This document shows positions 46,799 to 51,538 of a DNA stretch of 51,538 bases, in pieces (within the stretch, counting starts at the first letter, position 1; each line of letters starts with the position of its first letter). Position numbers and translations under genes: made by a program. Source of the stretch: Thiomicrospira cyclica (GTDB lineage Bacteria; Pseudomonadota; Gammaproteobacteria; Thiomicrospirales; Thiomicrospiraceae); NCBI GenBank assembly GCA_022736205.1, contig DZAT01000003.1, positions 13,285 through 64,822 of the forward strand, given 5' to 3'. A model generated the notes under the pieces. The model searched no databases, was not told where the DNA came from, and saw only the letters and a list, made by a program, of their open reading frames with translations.

Positions 46799-47071
46799 GT
46801 GCTCGAAACAGAAGTTCTATTAAGTGAGGAAGCCGTTTCTCGTATTATCGAAATGGCGTGGGAAGACAGAACGCCTTTTGAAGCGATCGAAACGCTATTT
46901 GGCCTGAATGAATCGGCAGTGATTCGCTTAATGCGCAAAGAAATGAAGCATCGTTCGTTTTTAATGTGGCGCGAGCGCGTTAGTGGACGTAAGACCAAAC
47001 ATCTTGCCTTACGCTCTAGCGATGTCACGCGCAGCCATTGCTCGCGTCAATATAAACATCGACACCGCTAG
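46799..47071 (+). CDS. DUF2805 / TIGR03643 family protein
   Basis: A 90-residue protein with the family signature LSEEAVSRIIEMAWEDRTPFEAIETLFGL (in order) and IRLMRKEMKHRSFLMWRERVSGRKTKH. The helices resemble a helix-turn-helix DNA-binding unit. The function is unknown; family members are repeatedly found beside photolyase genes. GTG 46799 is chosen because AAGGA lies 8 bases upstream and because a longer in-frame start would fall inside the repeat hairpin. It heads the DUF2805-DUF2256-phrB-photolyase operon. Confidence 0.85.
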   Translation: MLETEVLLSEEAVSRIIEMAWEDRTPFEAIETLFGLNESAVIRLMRKEMKHRSFLMWRERVSGRKTKHLALRSSDVTRSHCSRQYKHRHR

Positions 47072-47081
47072 ATGTAACCAA

Positions 47082-47270
47082 ATGAAAATACGTGATTCAG
47101 GACATAAAGGTAATAAATCTTTTTTACCAACCAAAGTATGCTTAAGCTGTCAGCGTCCTTTCAGTTGGCGCAAAAAATGGGCGCGTTGTTGGGATGAAGT
47201 CAGTTATTGCTCCGAGCGCTGTGCTCAGCAAGCCAAGCAAGCGAGAAGGCAAGTATCATGCGACAATTGA
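47082..47270 (+). CDS. DUF2256 zinc-ribbon-like protein
   Basis: A 62-residue protein with the DUF2256 pattern: KVCLSCQRPFSWRKKWARCWDEVSYCSERC. Two CxxC-like pairs (CLSC and CSERC) suggest a zinc ribbon. The family is found next to FeS-type photolyases. ATG 47082 lies 10 bases after the DUF2805 stop; the 3' end overlaps the phrB start by 13 bases. The role is unknown; a contribution to photolyase maturation would be speculation. Confidence 0.88.
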   Translation: MKIRDSGHKGNKSFLPTKVCLSCQRPFSWRKKWARCWDEVSYCSERCAQQAKQARRQVSCDN

Positions 47271-48787
47271 TTTTGATTTTGGGTGACCAATTAAGTTTAG
47301 ATAATCCCGCTTTAGATCATTTTGACCCCAATCAGGATCGTTTGCTGATGATTGAGGCAAAGGAAGAGTCGACACACGTCTGGAGCCACAAAGCGCGAAT
47401 TGTGCTGTTTCTATCGTCTATGCGTCATTTTGCACAACACTTACGTCACGTGTATGGCGATTGCCTCATTTATGACGCGTTAGAAAATCATCACCATACC
47501 AGTGTTGCCGCTGCATTAGTCGATCATATTCGATTACATCAGCCCGAAGGCGTTGTCTGTCAGGCAGCAGGTGATTGGCGTTTACAACAATCGCTTCAGG
47601 CTGCTTGCGAAAGCTGCCAAACCCCTTTGCAATGGACAGGAGATCGCCATTTTTTATGCACACTGGATGACTTTTCACGTTGGGCTAAGGGTAAAAAGCA
47701 GCTGAGGATGGAGTTTTTTTATCGTTGGCTGCGTGCTAAATTAACGGTGCTGATGCAGGGTGCAGAGCCTGAAGGTGGGCAATGGAATTATGACACAGAC
47801 AATCGACATCCGATTCCTAAAGCGGGATTAGGTTGGGTTCCAGAGCCGATTAAATTTGTACCTGATGAGATAACGAAACAGGTTATCCAGATGGTTGAGC
47901 AGGTTTTTGCAGATCATCCTGGCAACCTAGCGCATTTTGCTTGGGCGGTAACGGCAGAGCAGGCGGAACTGGCGCTAAACGACTTTGTGACGCATCGTTT
48001 AAGCACTTTTGGTGTTTATGAAGATGCCATGTGGCGTGGTGAACCTTACTTGTATCACTCTTTGTTGTCGTCGGCAATGAATTTGCAATTATTGCATCCT
48101 ATGCAGGTTATCGCGGCAGTGCTGAGTGCTTATCGTGCGGGTAAAGCACCCCTGAACAGTGTGGAGGGGTTTATTCGTCAGGTTTTGGGTTGGCGCGAGT
48201 TTATGCGCGGTATTTATTGGCAGACGATGCCAAGTTTAGCCGATGCCAATCATTTTGGGCATCATCGTGCGTTACCAACATGGTTTTGGACAGGTGAAAC
48301 AGACAAAGCCTGTTTGCGTCATGTCATTACGCAAACCTTAGAAACGGGTTATGCGCATCATATTCAACGCTTGATGGTTGTTGGTTTATACGCAACGCTT
48401 GCTGAATTGAAGCCACAGTCGGTTTCGGATTGGTTTCACGCTATTTATGTCGATGCCACCGATTGGGTGCAAAGACCGAATGTGATGGGTATGGCGTTAT
48501 TTGCCAATGGAGGCTTATTTACCAGTAAGCCCTATATTGCCAGCGGTGCTTATATTCATAAGATGTCGAATTATTGCCAAGATTGCCGTTTTAAGCCAAG
48601 CGAAAAAGTGGGGGCGCATGCTTGCCCTTTTACACAATTGTACTGGCGTTTTTTAATTCAGCATCAAGATGAATTAGCGGCTAATCCGAGAACAGCATTA
48701 ATGACCACACATGTTAAAAAATTGAGTGATACTGCCAAAGCAGCGATTGTCTCGCAAGCTGAAGCTTATTTGTTGACTCAGGGATAG
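47258..48787 (+). CDS. phrB: FeS-type bacterial (6-4) photolyase / cryptochrome (PhrB, DPRP family)
   Basis: Light-driven repair of (6-4) pyrimidine photoproducts in its characterized relatives. The N-terminal antenna domain begins RQLILILGDQLSLDNPALDHF, typical of the deoxyribodipyrimidine photolyase-related protein family. Four cysteines C352, C440, C443 and C456 (in ACLRH, YCQDC and HACPFT) match the [4Fe-4S] ligands of Agrobacterium PhrB. FAD-domain signatures are QVLGWREFMRGIYW, HHIQRLMVVGLYATL and WVQRPNVMGMALFANGGLF. It is 509 aa. GAGAAGG lies 8 bases before ATG 47258. Confidence 0.95.
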   Translation: MRQLILILGDQLSLDNPALDHFDPNQDRLLMIEAKEESTHVWSHKARIVLFLSSMRHFAQHLRHVYGDCLIYDALENHHHTSVAAALVDHIRLHQPEGVVCQAAGDWRLQQSLQAACESCQTPLQWTGDRHFLCTLDDFSRWAKGKKQLRMEFFYRWLRAKLTVLMQGAEPEGGQWNYDTDNRHPIPKAGLGWVPEPIKFVPDEITKQVIQMVEQVFADHPGNLAHFAWAVTAEQAELALNDFVTHRLSTFGVYEDAMWRGEPYLYHSLLSSAMNLQLLHPMQVIAAVLSAYRAGKAPLNSVEGFIRQVLGWREFMRGIYWQTMPSLADANHFGHHRALPTWFWTGETDKACLRHVITQTLETGYAHHIQRLMVVGLYATLAELKPQSVSDWFHAIYVDATDWVQRPNVMGMALFANGGLFTSKPYIASGAYIHKMSNYCQDCRFKPSEKVGAHACPFTQLYWRFLIQHQDELAANPRTALMTTHVKKLSDTAKAAIVSQAEAYLLTQG

Positions 48788-48795
48788 TTATTCTC

Positions 48796-50340
48796 ATGTC
48801 AGGTATTCATCTGGTTTGGTTCAAGCGTGACTTGCGTACCGAGGATCATCCACCTTTACTGAATGCAACACAGCAGGGTCGGGTGTTGCCCCTATACATA
48901 TGGGAAACTGGCTTGATGCAACAGCCCGATTTTGATGCGCAGCATGCTGCTTTTATCAAAGAGTCATTGCAAGATTTGTCGCAACAGTTACTGGCTTTGG
49001 GCGCTGCATTGCAGGTTGCGATGGGAGACATCATTGATGTGTTGGGGCGCATTCATGCTAGTATGCCGATTGCAGCGCTTTACAGTCACGAAGAGACAGG
49101 CAACTTATGGACATTTGCACGCGATAGAGCGGTTGCCCGTTGGTGTCGTCAGGCGGGCATTCCTTGGCATCAGTGGCGGCAAGATGGGGTTGTTCGTGGC
49201 TTGGCTTCTCGTGATCATTGGTCGGATCACTGGACATCTTTTTTTACGCCAGCGCCATTATTGCCGCCATTGCGATTTTCTGCTGTTATGTTACCCCATT
49301 CATGCGCATTAGTATCTCGTGTTCGTGTTGAAGGTGTTGATAAACCATTGCGGCAAAAAGGGGGGAGTTTACGGGCTAAAAAATTGCTAGACAGTTTTTT
49401 AGATCATCGTGGTTTACCTTATCGATACGCGATGTCCAGTCCTAATTCAGCACCCAAGCACTGTTCTCGGCTTTCGGTTCATTTGGCATATGGAAGCCTT
49501 TCGATGCGTCAGTTGTTGCATCACTTTAGATTGATCGAGCAGCACTGGAAAGCATCGCCACCGGCTCATCCCGATCGTGAGGCGTGGTTAAAGTCGTTGC
49601 GCTCTTTTGAATCGCGTCTTCACTGGCACTGTCATTTTATGCAGAAGCTAGAAACCCAGCCCAATATGGAAACACACAATTTACATCCCGCCTTAAACGG
49701 ATTAGAACGCCCGTTTGATGCGGTGGTTTTCGATGCTTTTTGTCGCGGCGAGACTGGCTATCCCTTTGTCGATGCCTGCATTCGGCGTTTACTGGCTACG
49801 GGTTGGATTAATTTTAGAATGCGTGCCATGCTGGTTTCTTTTGCTTGCAACCTATTATGGTTGCCATGGCAGCCTGTCGCGCATTTTTTGGCGCGACAAT
49901 TTACTGACTATGAACCTGGTATTCATTATCCACAAGTCCAGATGCAAGCGGGCACAACAGGTATGAATGTGCTACGTGTCTACAATCCCATCAAACAGTC
50001 GCAAGACCAAGATATAAAAGGGTTTTTTATTCGTCAGTGGTTGCCAGAGTTGGCGCAGATTCCCAATGATTATATTCATACACCGTGGTTGTTAGCCAGT
50101 AACTTACAACAACGCTATGGTGTATTGTTGGGTGAAACCTACCCCTTACCACTGGTCGATTATGCACAAGCAGCGCGTGCTGCCAAAGAAAAAATTTACG
50201 CTTTGCGCAAAGTGGATGAAAATCGCGTGATAACGCGTCACTTATTAGACAAACATGGCAGTCGTCTTAACAGTAAGCGTCGTCCTCGTGTTAAAAAAGT
50301 CACAGCGGTGGAAAGCACAGCACAGCTATCATTATTTTAG
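48796..50340 (+). CDS. Divergent photolyase/cryptochrome homologue
   Basis: Photolyase-type N-terminal Rossmann domain (LVWFKRDLRTEDHPPLLNA, residues 5-23; VLPLYIWE) and C-terminal FAD domain (RSFESRLHWHCHFMQKLE, TGYPFVDACIRRLLATGWIN, FRMRAMLVSFACNLL). The end has VYNPIKQSQDQDIKGFFIRQWLPEL, parallel to the FNPTTQ...FIRQWLPEL of CPD photolyases. However, the canonical NNGGWQW segment is DYEPGIHYPQVQMQAGTTGMN here, so the Asn near flavin N5 and the proximal Trp are not conserved. A basic tail ends AQLSLF. 514 aa. It follows phrB by 8 bases. Photoreceptor or repair substrate cannot be told from sequence. Confidence 0.82.
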   Translation: MSGIHLVWFKRDLRTEDHPPLLNATQQGRVLPLYIWETGLMQQPDFDAQHAAFIKESLQDLSQQLLALGAALQVAMGDIIDVLGRIHASMPIAALYSHEETGNLWTFARDRAVARWCRQAGIPWHQWRQDGVVRGLASRDHWSDHWTSFFTPAPLLPPLRFSAVMLPHSCALVSRVRVEGVDKPLRQKGGSLRAKKLLDSFLDHRGLPYRYAMSSPNSAPKHCSRLSVHLAYGSLSMRQLLHHFRLIEQHWKASPPAHPDREAWLKSLRSFESRLHWHCHFMQKLETQPNMETHNLHPALNGLERPFDAVVFDAFCRGETGYPFVDACIRRLLATGWINFRMRAMLVSFACNLLWLPWQPVAHFLARQFTDYEPGIHYPQVQMQAGTTGMNVLRVYNPIKQSQDQDIKGFFIRQWLPELAQIPNDYIHTPWLLASNLQQRYGVLLGETYPLPLVDYAQAARAAKEKIYALRKVDENRVITRHLLDKHGSRLNSKRRPRVKKVTAVESTAQLSLF

Positions 50341-51044
50341 CAACTCAGCAAAGGCTTGATCCATTGCAAATAGGTTTGTTCTGCACGTTGTTGTAACCTG
50401 CTAATGGTCATATCTAAATCTTGTTGCATGATGTTAGCAGGCTGCACCGCAGGTGAATTGAGCGCGCTGTTTAAATAGTCAGCATCCGATACACACCAGT
50501 TTTTCACCATATCGCTGGTCATTTCAATATGACATTGCATCGCAAGTGTGTTACCGATTGCAAAGGCTTGATTTGAGCAGTAAGTACTTGATAGTAAATG
50601 GGTCGCTCCTTCGGGCAATGTAAATGTTTCGCCGTGTCAATGAAATCCTGTAAAAGGCAAGCTACCAAAATAAGCGGTTGCTGTTGCGTTATAACTGGGT
50701 GTTACTAAGCCCCAGCCAATTTCTCGCACGGGATTGGCGCGAACGCTTGCCCCCAATGCTTTAGCGATCAGTTGTCCGCCTAAGCAGTGCCCAAGAACGG
50801 GTATCTGATCAGCTTGTGCTTGTCGTATCAGCGCGAGTAATGGGCTAACCCATGCAAGTTCATCGTTTGCACTCATCGGCCCGCCCATCATGATGAGGGC
50901 GCTGTAAGCATCTAGATTGGATGGTAGCGTGTCATCTTGGTCGATACGCAACAGGTGCCAAGGTAGATGGTGTGCTGCTAAAAATTGTGCCAGATAACCT
51001 GGACCTTCACTGGGGTAAAACTGAATAATGAGCATGGGATTCAT
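50337..51044 (-). pseudogene. Class I glutamine amidotransferase gene interrupted by a nonsense codon
   Basis: On the minus strand MNPMLIIQFYPSEGPGYLAQFL, LIMMGGPMSANDELAW and GHCLGGQLIAKALGA (nucleophile Cys in GHCLGGQ) form a GMP-synthase-like amidotransferase domain. At 50639-50637 an in-frame TGA stands between F-H and H-G-E, exactly where the family has F-x-W-H-G-E, so a TGG codon appears changed to TGA. The frame continues intact to the true stop at 50337, with LPEGATHLLSS and the terminal catalytic-region His (MQCHIEM). ATG 51044 is taken as start; an in-frame ATG at 51059 lies at the edge of the tandem repeat. The 3' end overlaps the photolyase gene by 4 bases. Confidence 0.85.
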
Positions 51045-51058
51045 TGTGTCACCGATCA

Positions 51059-51278
51059 TTTTTGATTACATTGCGCCTAATTATAAGTAGTTTGAGTTTT
51101 TTTGGTGCAAATAATTACTGATTTGTTTAATTTTTATCAGATTTTTACCTATTTATTACTTTTTATGTTTTTGATTACATTGCGCCTAATTATAAGTAGT
51201 TTGAGTTTTTTTGGTGCAAATAATTACTGATTTGTTTAATTTTTATCAGATTTTTACCTATTTATTACTTTTTATGTT
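51059..51278. repeat. 109-bp tandem duplication
   Basis: Bases 51059-51169 match 51168-51278 without a mismatch (period 109). Each unit contains TTGATTACATTGCGCC near its start. Each unit also carries a minus-strand TATAAT (51080-51085 and 51189-51194), so the amidotransferase gene has a duplicated -10-like element upstream. The identity of the copies implies a recent event or an assembly error. Confidence 0.95.
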
Positions 51279-51375
51279 GTTTTTAATATAAATAAATACG
51301 AATGGTTTAATAATTGCTTTTTCTGTCAATTAACAATAATTGATAGGTTGTTTTTACTTTCCAAGGGCATGTTTG

Positions 51376-51538
51376 GTGATTAAGGTTTTATTGCTTGATG
51401 AAGACAGGGGGCGTGGTGCGTTGATTGCGCAAGCCTTGTCTGATGCTGGAGAAGACTTTGAGGTGTTTCGTCCCGATGTTGCGGTCAACTTAATTAAGTT
51501 GGTTGAGTCGTACGCGCCAGATGTGATTATTATTGAAG
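51376..51538 (+). CDS. Response-regulator receiver domain protein, 5' end
   Basis: The open frame from GTG 51376 runs off the window: MIKVLLLDEDRGRGALIAQ, then ALSDAGEDFEVF and YAPDVIIIE. The acidic D8-E9-D10 after the first strand and the hydrophobic strand VIIIE leading to the expected phospho-acceptor fit a CheY-like receiver. The spacing and lack of the usual loop residues resemble NasT/AmiR-type (ANTAR) regulators, but that domain is beyond the window. AAGGG lies about 8 bases upstream of the GTG. Confidence 0.7.
   Translation, partial: MIKVLLLDEDRGRGALIAQALSDAGEDFEVFRPDVAVNLIKLVESYAPDVIIIE

Noticed and set aside
50337..51059. TGA read as tryptophan or selenocysteine in the amidotransferase gene
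   Set aside because: TGA is a normal stop elsewhere in the window, no selenocysteine hairpin is apparent after it, and the family has Trp there. A nonsense mutation is simpler.

Overview
The window reads as chromosome of a gammaproteobacterium with moderate GC (roughly mid-40s percent by eye). The evidence is gene order: Nif3-like gene / petABC / sspAB; ygfB-pepP-ubiH-ubiI followed by gcvH; lpxK / Trm112-like / kdsB; and accA-tilS. The cell is Gram-negative with LPS (lpxK, kdsB), makes ubiquinone (ubiH, ubiI) and respires through a cytochrome bc1 complex. It also carries chemotaxis and flagellar genes. I cannot name a genus from sequence alone.

Layout. 1-7.7 kb: end of a Nif3-like gene, bc1 operon petABC, sspAB, ftsK, lolA. 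7.8-11.1 kb: rarA-crcB and serS, with two copies of a dispersed hairpin repeat. 11.15-12.0 kb: tRNA-Ser(UGA), initiator tRNA-Met and, on the minus strand, tRNA-Leu(UAA); beside the 3' end of tRNA-Leu lies the relic of a phage-type integrase with short direct repeats. 12.0-15.1 kb: comEC, whose C-terminal metallo-beta-lactamase-like part has lost its metal ligands, and lpxK. 15.1-22.3 kb: a four-gene accessory operon (large Eco57I-type N6-adenine methyltransferase, DUF4160, DUF2442, PLD-nuclease/SNF2-helicase fusion) inserted between lpxK and the ycaR-kdsB pair that usually follows it. It looks like a restriction or anti-phage system. 22.3-24.4 kb: ycaR-like, kdsB, ygfZ. 24.4-29.9 kb: fliK, STAS and short FlhB-like genes (minus strand) and cheR, cheB and a membrane MCP-like protein (plus strand). 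29.9-33.3 kb: PatB/MalY aminotransferase, exported alpha/beta hydrolase, and a two-gene split photolyase-like locus. 33.3-41.3 kb: rluB, yciO, small cytochrome c, ycaO, accA, tilS, LysR regulator, gcvH. 41.3-46.4 kb: potassium-channel-like gene and the ubiI-ubiH-pepP-ygfB operon. 46.6-50.3 kb: third hairpin repeat, then DUF2805, DUF2256, an FeS-type (6-4) photolyase (phrB) and a divergent photolyase homologue. 50.3-51.5 kb: a glutamine amidotransferase gene broken by one nonsense codon, a 109-bp tandem duplication, and the start of a response-regulator gene.

Two gene sets look most worth follow-up. One is the methyltransferase/DUF4160/DUF2442/PLD-helicase island, whose recognition domain appears to have been replaced by AT-richer DNA. 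The other is the concentration of light-repair genes: three loci and four photolyase-related proteins, including a split enzyme and a family member with an altered flavin/Trp region. A third is a roughly 125-bp repeat present three times, whose terminal hairpin keeps its pairing although the stem bases differ between copies.
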